Of a DNA stretch of 29,680 nucleotides, positions 22,526 through 29,680 are shown piece after piece. Source of the stretch: an uncultured Erysipelotrichaceae bacterium (lineage in GTDB: Bacteria > Bacillota_I > Bacilli_A > RF39 > UBA660); NCBI GenBank assembly GCA_902773365.1, contig CACYEG010000035.1, forward strand, positions 1 through 29,680, written 5' to 3'. The notes beneath the pieces are model-generated. The model had not been told where the DNA came from. It saw only the letters and a list, made by a program, of their open reading frames with translations, and did no database searches. A program made the translations under genes and the position numbers. Position 1 is the stretch's first letter, and each line of letters begins with the position of its first letter.

Positions 22526-23956
22526 TTGAATGAAGAATATTCCATTATTTGGAAAAACTTTATTGAATTATTAAGAAATAGCGTATCTCAAGTAACCATC
22601 AATTCATGGTTTAAAGATCTTAAATTATATGAAATAAAAGATTCTATCATGGAATCTAGACCTATAAAAATTGTGATTTTAGAAACTCCTTCCAGTTTTA
22701 TTAAGGATTCGCTCATAAAAAGATACCTTGATACGATTTCAGATGTAATGGAAAAAATTTTAGGCATTCACTGCGAAATTGAAATAAAAACGAGTGACGA
22801 AATTAGAAATGATTCTAATAGTAGTTTACCAAAATTAAACGAAACTGTGGATAACATTAATACTAATCCACAGAATATTATACATAATCCAATTACACAA
22901 TCTGAAGTCTATCAAAACTATGATGACAATTTAATAGAAAAATATACTTTTGATAATTTCATTATTGGGGAATCAAATAGACTTGCTCATACTGCAGCTT
23001 TAGCAGTCGCCGAGCAACCCGGAAAGTTATATAATCCATTCTTTATACACGGTAAAAGTGGTTTAGGTAAAACTCACTTAATGCATGCAATTGGAAATTA
23101 CATTAAGAAAAACTTAAATAAAAGAGTTCTCTATGTTACAAGTGAACAATTCATAACGGATTTTACAACTATTAATATGAAAAAAGATGCAGATTATATC
23201 CAAAAATTTAAAGATAAATATCGCAATATAGACGTTTTAATGATCGATGATATTCAGTTTTTAGGCGGCGCAGAAAAAACACAACAAGAATTTTTTCATA
23301 CTTTTAACAATTTATATGATATGAATAAACAAATTATAATAAGTTCAGATAGAAGCCCAGATGATTTAAAACTTTTAGAAGAAAGACTTAGAACTAGATT
23401 TAGTTGGGGTTTAACCGTTAATATCTATTTTCCAGAAATTGAATTAAAAAAGAGAATAATAAAAAATAAAATGGCAGGACATGATGTTGCTAAATTAGTG
23501 GATGAAGAAGTAATTGAATATATTGCAGCTAATAGTGAAAATGATGTAAGACATATCGAAGGTGCTGTAACTAGGCTATATGCATATACAGCAATAATGG
23601 TTCCTAGTAAAATTGACTTAGAATTTGCAACTGAAGCCTTAAAAGATTATTTAAAAAATTCTGTATATTTAGATAGTAATATAGCTAAGATACAGAAAGC
23701 AGTTGCAGATTATTATAAATTAACTATTGAAGACTTAAAAAGTAAAAAAAGGAGTGCAAATATTAATTATCCAAGACAAATAGCAATTTATTTGTGTAGA
23801 ACTTATACTGATGAATCATTTCCTAAAATAGGACTTGAATTTGGAAATAGAGATCATTCGACAATTATACATGCGTGTGATAAAATTAAAGAGGATTTAA
23901 AAAATAATGACCAGTTGAAGGCTATCATTAAAGAAATTAAAAATAATATAGGATAG
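22526..23956 (+). CDS. dnaA: Chromosomal replication initiator DnaA, TTG start
   Basis: DnaA binds the origin boxes and melts the origin. The 476-aa protein has domain I (1-85, helicase loading), a variable linker, the AAA+ domain and domain IV. The AAA+ part shows Walker A HGKSGLGKTH near 177 and Walker B VLMIDDIQF near 240. Domain IV carries the DNA-binding signature GNRDHSTIIHACDKI near the end. The start is TTG 22526 with GGGGTG 7 bases upstream; an in-frame TGA lies three codons before it, so no ATG is possible. A perfect inverted DnaA box (TGTGGATAA, 22846-22854) lies inside the coding region for the linker, suggesting self-binding or part of the origin. Confidence 0.98.
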   Translation: MNEEYSIIWKNFIELLRNSVSQVTINSWFKDLKLYEIKDSIMESRPIKIVILETPSSFIKDSLIKRYLDTISDVMEKILGIHCEIEIKTSDEIRNDSNSSLPKLNETVDNINTNPQNIIHNPITQSEVYQNYDDNLIEKYTFDNFIIGESNRLAHTAALAVAEQPGKLYNPFFIHGKSGLGKTHLMHAIGNYIKKNLNKRVLYVTSEQFITDFTTINMKKDADYIQKFKDKYRNIDVLMIDDIQFLGGAEKTQQEFFHTFNNLYDMNKQIIISSDRSPDDLKLLEERLRTRFSWGLTVNIYFPEIELKKRIIKNKMAGHDVAKLVDEEVIEYIAANSENDVRHIEGAVTRLYAYTAIMVPSKIDLEFATEALKDYLKNSVYLDSNIAKIQKAVADYYKLTIEDLKSKKRSANINYPRQIAIYLCRTYTDESFPKIGLEFGNRDHSTIIHACDKIKEDLKNNDQLKAIIKEIKNNIG

Positions 23957-24080
23957 TATTTGTGTATTACAATTTATTTATACACAACTTTTCAACAAGG
24001 CGTATTTCACTGTATAGTCGAAAAAAGTGGACTTTTCCACAATATACACAGGACATAATAATATTAAATAATTATAATAA
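23957..24080. other. oriC: oriC, downstream DnaA boxes and AT-rich unwinding region
   Basis: Between dnaA and dnaN are an inverted pair TTGTGTAT/ATACACAA (23960-23967, 23980-23987), a tandem box pair TTTTCCACA (24033-24041) and ATATACACA (24042-24050), then GGACA. A run of TAATAATATTAAATAATTAT (24056-24075) follows. This order (boxes, short GC patch, TAA/TAT triplets) resembles the incC boxes, DnaA-trio and unwinding element of B. subtilis. Strand opening most likely occurs here, upstream of dnaN. Confidence 0.75.
24050..24078 (+). promoter_or_regulatory. dnaN promoter within the unwinding region
   Basis: AGGACA (24050-24055), 17 bp, consensus TATAAT (24073-24078), start near 24085, then GAAGG before the dnaN ATG. 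It overlaps the last DnaA box by one base, so DnaA binding may affect dnaN transcription. Confidence 0.55.
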
Positions 24081-24097
24081 AAGAAAGAAGGACAAAA

Positions 24098-25216
24098 ATG
24101 AAATTTACAATTGAAAAAAACATTTTACTTGAAAATTTGATGAATGTAACGAAGGCTATTTCTATCAAGAATGTAATACCAGTACTAAATGGTATTAAGA
24201 TGGAATTAAATGATGATGGTTTATATTTAACAGCAAGTAATACCGATTTAACTATTAAATCTTTTATAAAGAAAGAAAAAATTAAGAAGGTTGTTTCTAC
24301 AGGAAGTATAGTAATTCAAAGTAAGTTTATTACAGAAATAATTAGAAAATTACCAGATGATGTAATAGACATCGAAGTTATCGATGGATTAAAAGTTTTA
24401 ATCAAATCTAAAAACTCACAATTTAATTTGAATTGTTTAAAAGTGGAAGATTATCCGCAGATAAAATTAGAATATCAGAAAGATCCTATTATTATTAATG
24501 GGGATTTATTTAAGACAATTATTAAACAAACAGTATATGCAATAAGTAATCAAGAGTCTAGACCACTACTAACAGGTATTAATTTTAAATTAATCGGTAA
24601 TGTTATGGAAGTAACTGCTACTGATTCATACAGATTATCTAAAAAGACAGTTTCATTAAAAGAATTTATTAAAGATGAAATTAATATTACGATACCGGGT
24701 AATAATATTAATGAATTAGATAAAATTATTGTCGATGATGAACCAATCGAAATGCATATCTTTTCTAATAAAGCTTTATTCATTTATAAAAATATTACAT
24801 TTCAAACTAATTTATTGAGTGGAACTTACCCTAATACAAATAATTTAATTCCAGAACAATTTAATGTTATCTTAAATGTTAATTATAACGATTTCTTTTC
24901 TGCTGTAGATCGTGCATCACTATTGACGCAAAATAAAGAAAAAAACATAGTAAAAATGGAAACAAAAGGAAGTAATTTAACCATTTCATCTTTTTCTTCA
25001 GAAATTGGTCGCGTTGAAGAAAAAATTTCAATTGAAAAGAATGAATCTGCTGATTTAGGCATTTCATTTAGTGCTAAATACATGATGGATGCTCTAAAAA
25101 CGATAGATGATACAGAATTGGTAATACTTTTAAATAGTGAAATTAAACCAATTATCATTAAATCAAATCAAGATGAAACATTGATACAATTAATCTTGCC
25201 AATAAAAACATACTAA
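24098..25216 (+). CDS. dnaN: DNA polymerase III beta sliding clamp
   Basis: The beta clamp tethers DNA polymerase III to DNA as a ring dimer. The 372-aa protein shows three repeated clamp domains (1-125, 126-250, 251-372). Family blocks are KAISIKNVIPVLNGI, SQFNLNCLKVEDYPQI, TATDSYRLSKKTV and the C-terminal LIQLILPIKTY that forms part of the peptide-binding pocket. ATG 24098 has GAAGG upstream. The stop codon overlaps a terminator, so dnaN ends its transcript rather than running into the next gene. Confidence 0.97.
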   Translation: MKFTIEKNILLENLMNVTKAISIKNVIPVLNGIKMELNDDGLYLTASNTDLTIKSFIKKEKIKKVVSTGSIVIQSKFITEIIRKLPDDVIDIEVIDGLKVLIKSKNSQFNLNCLKVEDYPQIKLEYQKDPIIINGDLFKTIIKQTVYAISNQESRPLLTGINFKLIGNVMEVTATDSYRLSKKTVSLKEFIKDEINITIPGNNINELDKIIVDDEPIEMHIFSNKALFIYKNITFQTNLLSGTYPNTNNLIPEQFNVILNVNYNDFFSAVDRASLLTQNKEKNIVKMETKGSNLTISSFSSEIGRVEEKISIEKNESADLGISFSAKYMMDALKTIDDTELVILLNSEIKPIIIKSNQDETLIQLILPIKTY

Positions 25217-25238
25217 AGGGGAAAACCCTTTTTTTTTC
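25214..25238 (+). terminator. Terminator of dnaN
   Basis: AAAGGG-GAAAA-CCCTTT (25215-25220 with 25226-25231), followed by seven more T. The 5' arm begins in the dnaN TAA stop (25214-25216). Confidence 0.85.
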
Positions 25239-25266
25239 CATTTTTTTCCAGTTTATCGACAAATTT

Positions 25267-25292
25267 CACCAATTTTCGACAATAATTTGGTG
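25267..25292. promoter_or_regulatory. Inverted repeat in the comK-like leader
   Basis: CACCAA (25267-25272) and TTGGTG (25287-25292) with a 14-base loop, placed between the dnaN terminator and the Shine-Dalgarno at 25311. Two copies of TCGACAA (starting about 25257 and 25276) are interleaved. This could be an operator; no convincing -35/-10 pair is visible, though TATAAG (25293-25298) follows directly. Confidence 0.35.
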
Positions 25293-25324
25293 TATAAGGG
25301 ACAACTAAGAAGGAGGTGAATGGT

Positions 25325-25789
25325 TTGAATAGTGGTTATACAATTAATAAAAAAACATTGGCAATAGTACCAATAAGCGAAAAAAGTACTAAAATATATG
25401 AAAAAGATAATATTATAATTGTCCCTAAAAACTCTCAAAAACTTATTGAAGAAAATTGTGAGTATTATGGTAGTTCTTACATTGGAAGAAAAAAGGGAAC
25501 AGTCGATTTAATTGGCGTTACACATAAATCACCAATAGTAATAGAAGAAACTAATGGAATAATATTTTTTCCCACATGTAGTCCTAGATTAAAAACATGT
25601 AGTTGGATTTCCTTAAATAATGTTGATAAATATACAGAAGATGATAAAAATACAATAATTTCATTTCAGAATGATCTTAAAATTAAATTTCCAGTATCAA
25701 ATAAGATAATTAATAATCAAATTTTAAGAGCAACAAGATTAGAATCTGTAATGTATCGTAGAAAAAGAGAATTAAGTGAGCAAAAATAA
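25325..25789 (+). CDS. ComK-family protein, C-terminally short, TTG start
   Basis: A 154-aa protein matching ComK, the master activator of competence genes in Bacillus. Shared blocks are YGSSYIGRKKGT (about 48-59), THKSPIVIEETNGIIFFPT, CSWISLNNV, the FPVS segment, and the helix NQILRATRLESVMYRRKREL. It stops where B. subtilis ComK (192 aa) continues with the FMLYP segment bound by MecA and an activation tail, so control or activity must differ. TTG 25325 lies 8 bases after AGGAGG; in-frame GTG 25316 lies on the ribosome site itself. The gene occupies the dnaN-recF interval, where most Bacillota have the S4-domain gene yaaA. It is preceded by a terminator and followed by a separate recF promoter, so it forms its own transcription unit. 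Confidence 0.82.
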   Translation: MNSGYTINKKTLAIVPISEKSTKIYEKDNIIIVPKNSQKLIEENCEYYGSSYIGRKKGTVDLIGVTHKSPIVIEETNGIIFFPTCSPRLKTCSWISLNNVDKYTEDDKNTIISFQNDLKIKFPVSNKIINNQILRATRLESVMYRRKRELSEQK

Positions 25790-25799
25790 CAAAAATCCC

Positions 25800-25828
25800 T
25801 TTTTAATGCCTTAAATTTGTGCTATAAT
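25800..25828 (+). promoter_or_regulatory. Promoter of recF-gyrB-gyrA, extended -10
   Basis: TTTTTA (25800-25805), 17 bp, consensus TATAAT (25823-25828) with TGC directly ahead. The predicted start near 25835 falls in the left arm of the palindrome at 25831-25862. Confidence 0.7.
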
Positions 25829-25830
25829 TG

Positions 25831-25862
25831 TACTAGGTACGAGTGTACGACTCTGCCTAGTA
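25831..25862. promoter_or_regulatory. Palindrome at the recF-gyrBA transcript start
   Basis: TACTAGG (25831-25837) pairs with CCTAGTA (25856-25862), and an inner GAGT (25841-25844) pairs with ACTC (25850-25853). It begins three bases after the -10, so it may be an operator or, in the RNA, a 5' stem protecting the message. No U-tract follows. Confidence 0.5.
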
Positions 25863-25893
25863 AATTTTAATTTAGGGCGTTAAGAGGGCAATT

Positions 25894-26991
25894 ATGAAAA
25901 TCACGAGCTTAAAACTTAACAATTTTAGAAATTATAAATCGTTAACTTTAGAGTTTTCAAATAAGCAAAATATAATAATAGGTCCTAATGGTGTTGGCAA
26001 AACCAATATTGTTGAAGCAATATATGTTCTTGCAATTACTAAATCATTTAGGGGCTCATTGGATAAAGTGCTTATTAATTCTGATAGTAATGAAATGGTA
26101 ATTGAAGGAAGAATTAAAGATAAAATCTTTCATAATTATAAATTGAGTTTATCTGAAGATGGTAAGATTGTCAAAGTGGATAATAATAAAGTACAAAGGC
26201 TAAGTGATTACATTTCTCAAATTAATGTAATTCTTTTTACTCCTGAGGATACAAATATAATAAAAGATTCTCCTACATGTAGAAGAAATATGTTAAATAT
26301 TGAAATATCGCAATTAGATCAATCTTACTTGCACATGTTAAATGAATACGCTAAAGTATTGAAACAAAGAAATGCCTTTTTAAAACTAATGTATGTTAAT
26401 AAGTTAGCGAGCCCTGATTATCTATGGATACTTACTGAAAAACTAGTTGATATCGGAATTCAAATATGTTCTTATCGACAGAAATTTATTGAAAGAATTA
26501 ACGAATATTATGATGATATTTACTATTCTATAACAGGAAAACGAGGAATAAAGGTTTCATATGTAAGTGCATATAAAAACAAAGAAAAAAATGAACTTTT
26601 AAAAAAATATAGAAGTTATCTTGATAAAGATATAATACTTGGTAAAACAAGTATTGGCGTTCATCATGATGATATTGTATTTTCCATAGATAATAATAAC
26701 CTCAGAGATTATGGTAGCGAGGGTGAACAAAAAAATGCCATAATATGTTTTAAATTAGCTGAAATAGAGATTTATATTAAAGAAAAGAAAAAATATCCTA
26801 TTTTAATACTAGATGATTTGTTTAGTTGTCTTGATTCAAAAAAAATTAATAATATTCTGAAAAAGCTAAATAAAAATCTTCAGATTTTTATTACTACAAC
26901 TGATTTAAAACATATAAATACGAGAATACTTACAAATTGTACAGTTTTTAATATCAAAAAAGAGAAAGTGGTGAAACAAATATATGAATGA
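25894..26991 (+). CDS. recF: DNA replication and repair protein RecF
   Basis: RecF is an SMC-like ATPase that with RecO and RecR loads RecA at gaps. The 365-aa protein has Walker A GPNGVGKTN (about 30-38), the ABC signature YGSEGEQKNAI (about 272-282) and Walker B PILILDDLFSCLD (about 304-316). The N-terminus MKITSLKLNNFRNY is typical. ATG 25894 follows AGAGGG. It overlaps gyrB by 8 bases. Confidence 0.97.
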   Translation: MKITSLKLNNFRNYKSLTLEFSNKQNIIIGPNGVGKTNIVEAIYVLAITKSFRGSLDKVLINSDSNEMVIEGRIKDKIFHNYKLSLSEDGKIVKVDNNKVQRLSDYISQINVILFTPEDTNIIKDSPTCRRNMLNIEISQLDQSYLHMLNEYAKVLKQRNAFLKLMYVNKLASPDYLWILTEKLVDIGIQICSYRQKFIERINEYYDDIYYSITGKRGIKVSYVSAYKNKEKNELLKKYRSYLDKDIILGKTSIGVHHDDIVFSIDNNNLRDYGSEGEQKNAIICFKLAEIEIYIKEKKKYPILILDDLFSCLDSKKINNILKKLNKNLQIFITTTDLKHINTRILTNCTVFNIKKEKVVKQIYE

Positions 26992-28912
26992 AAAAGTAAC
27001 AAATGACTATACTGCTAGTGACATTCAAGTATTAGAAGGACTAGAGGCAGTTAGAAAACGACCAGGTATGTATATAGGTACAACAGATGTTAAAGGATTA
27101 CACCATTTAGTATGGGAAATAGTCGATAATGCAATAGATGAAGCTTTAGCAGGATATTGTCAAAACATTGAAATTGTAATTAATAAAGATAATTCAGTAA
27201 CAGTTAAGGATGATGGCCGTGGTATACCTGTTGAAGTTCACGAAAAAACAGGATTATCTACAGTGGAAACCGTATACACTGTTCTTCATGCAGGCGGAAA
27301 ATTTGGTGGAGGTGGATATAAGGTATCTGGTGGACTTCATGGTGTGGGAGCCAGTGTAGTCAATGCACTTTCATCTTGGGTTACTGTAACTGTTTATAAA
27401 AATTCTAAAGTTTACGAAGCAAAATTTGCAAATGGAGGAAAAATAATTCAACATTTAACTGTAATAGGAGAATGTGAACCAAATAGAACTGGTACAACTG
27501 TTACTTTTAAACCAGACCCAGAAATATTTGATACTGATATCTATGATTATGAAACTCTTAAAATAAGAACAAGAGAATTAGCTTTCTTAAATCGTGGCTT
27601 ATCTTTAACTTTAAGAGATGATAGAGACTTAGAAGATACAACCGGAGATCACTTTTTATATGAAGGCGGTATTAGTGAATACGTTAGGTTCATTAATCAA
27701 GGGAAAACTCCTGTTCATGAGGATGTAATTCACTTAGAAGGTGAAGAAGATAATGTTTTCTTTGAAGTAGCAATGCAATACAATACTGGCTATAATGCCA
27801 ATATATATTCGTTTGTTAACAATATCAATACTCATGATGGTGGTACTCATGAAGAAGGCGTTAGGCGAGCTTTAACGAGAGTAATTAACAATTATGCAAA
27901 AAAAGCTGGAATTTTAAAAGAAAAAGATGAATCTTTAACTGGTGATGACGTTAAAGAAGGACTTACAATGATAATTTCTTGTAAGCATCCAAATCCTCAA
28001 TTTGAAGGTCAAACAAAAGGAAGACTAGGAAATTCTGAAGTTAGAAAATTAGCTGACAGCGTATTTTCACAAGGGTTTGAAAGATTCTTAATGGAAAATC
28101 CTCAAGAAGCTAGAATAATTATTGAAAAGGGTATTCAAGCTTGCCGTGCTAGAAATGCTGCAAGAAGGGCAAGAGAAGCTTCTAGAAAGAATGATTTAGC
28201 CACTGTTAATACTTGGGGTAAACTATCAGATTGTAAAAGTAAAGATCCTGCAGTATCAGAAATCTTTATAGTCGAGGGAGATTCAGCAGCAGGTTCTGCC
28301 AAGGAAGGTAGAGATTCAGTAACTCAGGCTATCTTACCATTAAGAGGTAAAATTCTAAATGTTGAAAAAGCAAGATTAGATAAAGCCTTATCTAATGAGG
28401 AAATAAAGACAATTATTACTGCTTTTGGTACAGGAATAGGCGCAGATTTTGATTTATCTAAACTAAGATACGATAAAATAGTAATTATGACTGATGCCGA
28501 TGTCGATGGTGCACATATTAGAGTATTACTGCTAACTTTATTCTATAGATATTTTAGACCAATTGTTGAGGCAGGCCATGTTTATGCTGCTCAGCCACCA
28601 TTATTTAGAATTAGATATGGTAAAACAAGAAAATATGTACTTGATGAAAAAGAAAGAGATTCCTACTTAGCAACTATGAAAGCAACTGATCGCTCACGTG
28701 CTGAAATAACTCGTATGAAAGGTCTTGGTGAAATGGATGCCGAAGAATTATACGAGACAACAATGGACATAAGCACCAGAGTTTTAAGAAAAATTACAGT
28801 TGATGATCTTATCGCTGCTGATGCAATCTTTGAAAAATTAATGGGTGAAGAAGTTGAACCTAGAAGGCAATTTATCGAGGAAAATGCTCGTTATGCTGAT
28901 GTGGATATTTAG
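26984..28912 (+). CDS. gyrB: DNA gyrase subunit B
   Basis: GyrB is the ATPase subunit of gyrase. The 642-aa protein has the GHKL ATPase domain (VRKRPGMYIG, WEIVDNAIDEALAG, DDGRGIPV, SGGLHGVGASVVNALS), the transducer domain, and the TOPRIM domain (VEGDSAAGSAKEGRD, MTDADVDGAHI). The C-terminus GLGEMDAEELYETTMD to PRRQFIEENA is also typical. Length is normal for Gram-positive GyrB. GGTG lies upstream of ATG 26984 inside recF, so translation is coupled. Confidence 0.98.
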   Translation: MNEKVTNDYTASDIQVLEGLEAVRKRPGMYIGTTDVKGLHHLVWEIVDNAIDEALAGYCQNIEIVINKDNSVTVKDDGRGIPVEVHEKTGLSTVETVYTVLHAGGKFGGGGYKVSGGLHGVGASVVNALSSWVTVTVYKNSKVYEAKFANGGKIIQHLTVIGECEPNRTGTTVTFKPDPEIFDTDIYDYETLKIRTRELAFLNRGLSLTLRDDRDLEDTTGDHFLYEGGISEYVRFINQGKTPVHEDVIHLEGEEDNVFFEVAMQYNTGYNANIYSFVNNINTHDGGTHEEGVRRALTRVINNYAKKAGILKEKDESLTGDDVKEGLTMIISCKHPNPQFEGQTKGRLGNSEVRKLADSVFSQGFERFLMENPQEARIIIEKGIQACRARNAARRAREASRKNDLATVNTWGKLSDCKSKDPAVSEIFIVEGDSAAGSAKEGRDSVTQAILPLRGKILNVEKARLDKALSNEEIKTIITAFGTGIGADFDLSKLRYDKIVIMTDADVDGAHIRVLLLTLFYRYFRPIVEAGHVYAAQPPLFRIRYGKTRKYVLDEKERDSYLATMKATDRSRAEITRMKGLGEMDAEELYETTMDISTRVLRKITVDDLIAADAIFEKLMGEEVEPRRQFIEENARYADVDI

Positions 28913-28930
28913 TAAGTGGGGTGAATTTAA

Positions 28931-29680
28931 ATGGATAATGAAGAATTAGAAAATATCAAAAAAAACAACGAAGCATCTGATGAAAATGTGAAAAACGAAG
29001 AAGATATTCACACGGATTTTGGTGGAGAATTTCATGAAAGAGATAGTTTTACACAAAACAATATTGTCGATGAAGTAAAAAAATCATTTATTGATTATTC
29101 TGCTAGCGTAATTATGGCACGTGCCATTCCAGATTTAAGAGATGGATTGAAACCAGTTCATAGACGAATTCTATGGTCAATGTATGAAAATGGTTATACA
29201 CCTGATAAACCACATAAAAAATGTGCAACAACAGTAGGTAATGTAATTGGATCTTACCATCCACACGGAGATACATCGATTTATGATGCCATGGTGCGTT
29301 TAGCTCAAGGATGGGTTGAAAGATATACACTAGTTGATGGCCATGGAAACTTTGGTAATATTGATGGCGATGGAGCAGCAGCTTATCGTTATACTGAGTC
29401 GAGACTATCAAAAATTTCATTGGAGCTTTTAAAAGATATTAATAAAGATACTGTTGATATGCAATCAAACTTTGATGAAACTAAAAAAGAACCATTAGTT
29501 TTACCATCAAAATTTCCTAATATTTTAGTAAATGGAACAATGGGAATCGCAGTAGGTATGGCCACTAATATACCTCCACATAACTTAGGTGAGGTTATAA
29601 ATGGTTGTATTGCTTATATCGACAATCCAGACATTGATACAGACGGATTAATGAAGATAATAAAAGGGCCTGACTTTCCA
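28931..29680 (+). CDS. gyrA: DNA gyrase subunit A, 5' part, cut by the window end
   Basis: The first 250 codons of GyrA, which cuts and rejoins DNA. After an acidic N-terminal extension (about 1-42) come SASVIMARAIPDLRDGLKPV, the quinolone region HPHGDTSIYDAMV, and the catalytic tyrosine in AAYRYTES (Tyr154, preceded by Arg). The extension is about 30 residues longer than B. subtilis or E. coli GyrA. The quinolone positions hold Thr and Asp, the wild-type-like state of several Gram-positives. The residue two before the catalytic Tyr is Tyr152, where Met is usual. ATG 28931 follows GGGGTG; the gap to gyrB is 18 bases. Confidence 0.97.
   Translation, partial: MDNEELENIKKNNEASDENVKNEEDIHTDFGGEFHERDSFTQNNIVDEVKKSFIDYSASVIMARAIPDLRDGLKPVHRRILWSMYENGYTPDKPHKKCATTVGNVIGSYHPHGDTSIYDAMVRLAQGWVERYTLVDGHGNFGNIDGDGAAAYRYTESRLSKISLELLKDINKDTVDMQSNFDETKKEPLVLPSKFPNILVNGTMGIAVGMATNIPPHNLGEVINGCIAYIDNPDIDTDGLMKIIKGPDFP

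Noticed and set aside
25222..25234. AAAA-N5-TTTT ComK half-box ahead of the comK-like gene
   Set aside because: It is the dnaN terminator stem and U-tract, and no second half-box at proper spacing is seen.
28690..28705. CTCACGTG in gyrB resembling half of a parS site
   Set aside because: Only about 9 of 16 positions match and the right half is wrong. No full parS or Noc site was found in the window by eye.
29114..29127. 14-bp perfect palindrome ATGGCACGTGCCAT with the CACGTG core of parS
   Set aside because: It encodes the conserved IMARAI of GyrA and the flanks do not match parS (TGTTTCACGTGAAACA); most likely chance.
1..29680. CRISPR array, insertion sequence, prophage, tRNA or rRNA
   Set aside because: No repeated spacers, transposase-like proteins, terminal inverted repeats or tRNA-like cloverleaf were noticed; all stretches are accounted for by housekeeping genes.

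Overview
This AT-rich window spans a chromosomal replication origin and its flanks. It most likely comes from a spore-forming, low-GC Bacillota of the Bacilli/Erysipelotrichia side. Supporting evidence is RNA polymerase delta (rpoE), a ComK-family protein, sporulation genes (spoIID, spoIIQ, spoIIR), a Noc-type ParB and long-form HPF. TGA is used as a stop (for example rnpA), so the genetic code is standard rather than mycoplasmal. The taxonomic placement is inference from gene content.

Layout. The origin lies around 22.26-24.1 kb, in two DnaA-box clusters on either side of dnaA. Everything left of it is on the minus strand and everything right of it on the plus strand, so genes run with the replication forks. 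The single exception is a class A penicillin-binding protein gene at 12978-14915. Left of the origin is the conserved block rpmH-rnpA-yidC-jag-mnmE-mnmG-rsmG-noc/parB. Beyond the PBP gene come a probable DUF1934 gene, rpoE, prfA, prmC, spoIIR, mntP, murA, rpmE, an ATP-grasp gene, an rpiB-like gene, a DUF1146 gene, spoIID, spoIIQ, an unknown gene, hpf, a frameshifted-looking gene and secA. These correspond to a compressed version of loci that are spread over a much larger stretch of the Bacillus subtilis left arm. Right of the origin are dnaA, dnaN, comK-like, recF, gyrB and the first 250 codons of gyrA.

How the genes work together. The window covers replication initiation and clamp (dnaA, dnaN), supercoiling (gyrB, gyrA), recombination (recF), nucleoid occlusion or segregation (noc/parB), translation (rpmH, rpmE, prfA, prmC, rsmG, mnmE, mnmG, hpf), protein export (secA, yidC), cell wall synthesis (murA, PBP) and the forespore-mother-cell programme (spoIIR signal, spoIIQ/spoIID engulfment). 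There is no mobile element, CRISPR array, tRNA or rRNA.

Most interesting points: (1) a ComK-family protein sits between dnaN and recF, where the small S4-domain gene yaaA usually lies, and it lacks the C-terminal tail of B. subtilis ComK; (2) the PBP gene has no ATG/GTG/TTG start and appears to begin at ATA; (3) spoIIQ and spoIIR share a sigma-F-like promoter pattern (GWATA, 15 bp, GCCCA), each with its -35 over the preceding stop codon; (4) several terminators and -35 boxes overlap stop codons; (5) murA looks leaderless; (6) the Noc protein lacks the membrane helix and carries a long disordered insert; (7) the gene between hpf and secA seems split by a homopolymer frameshift.
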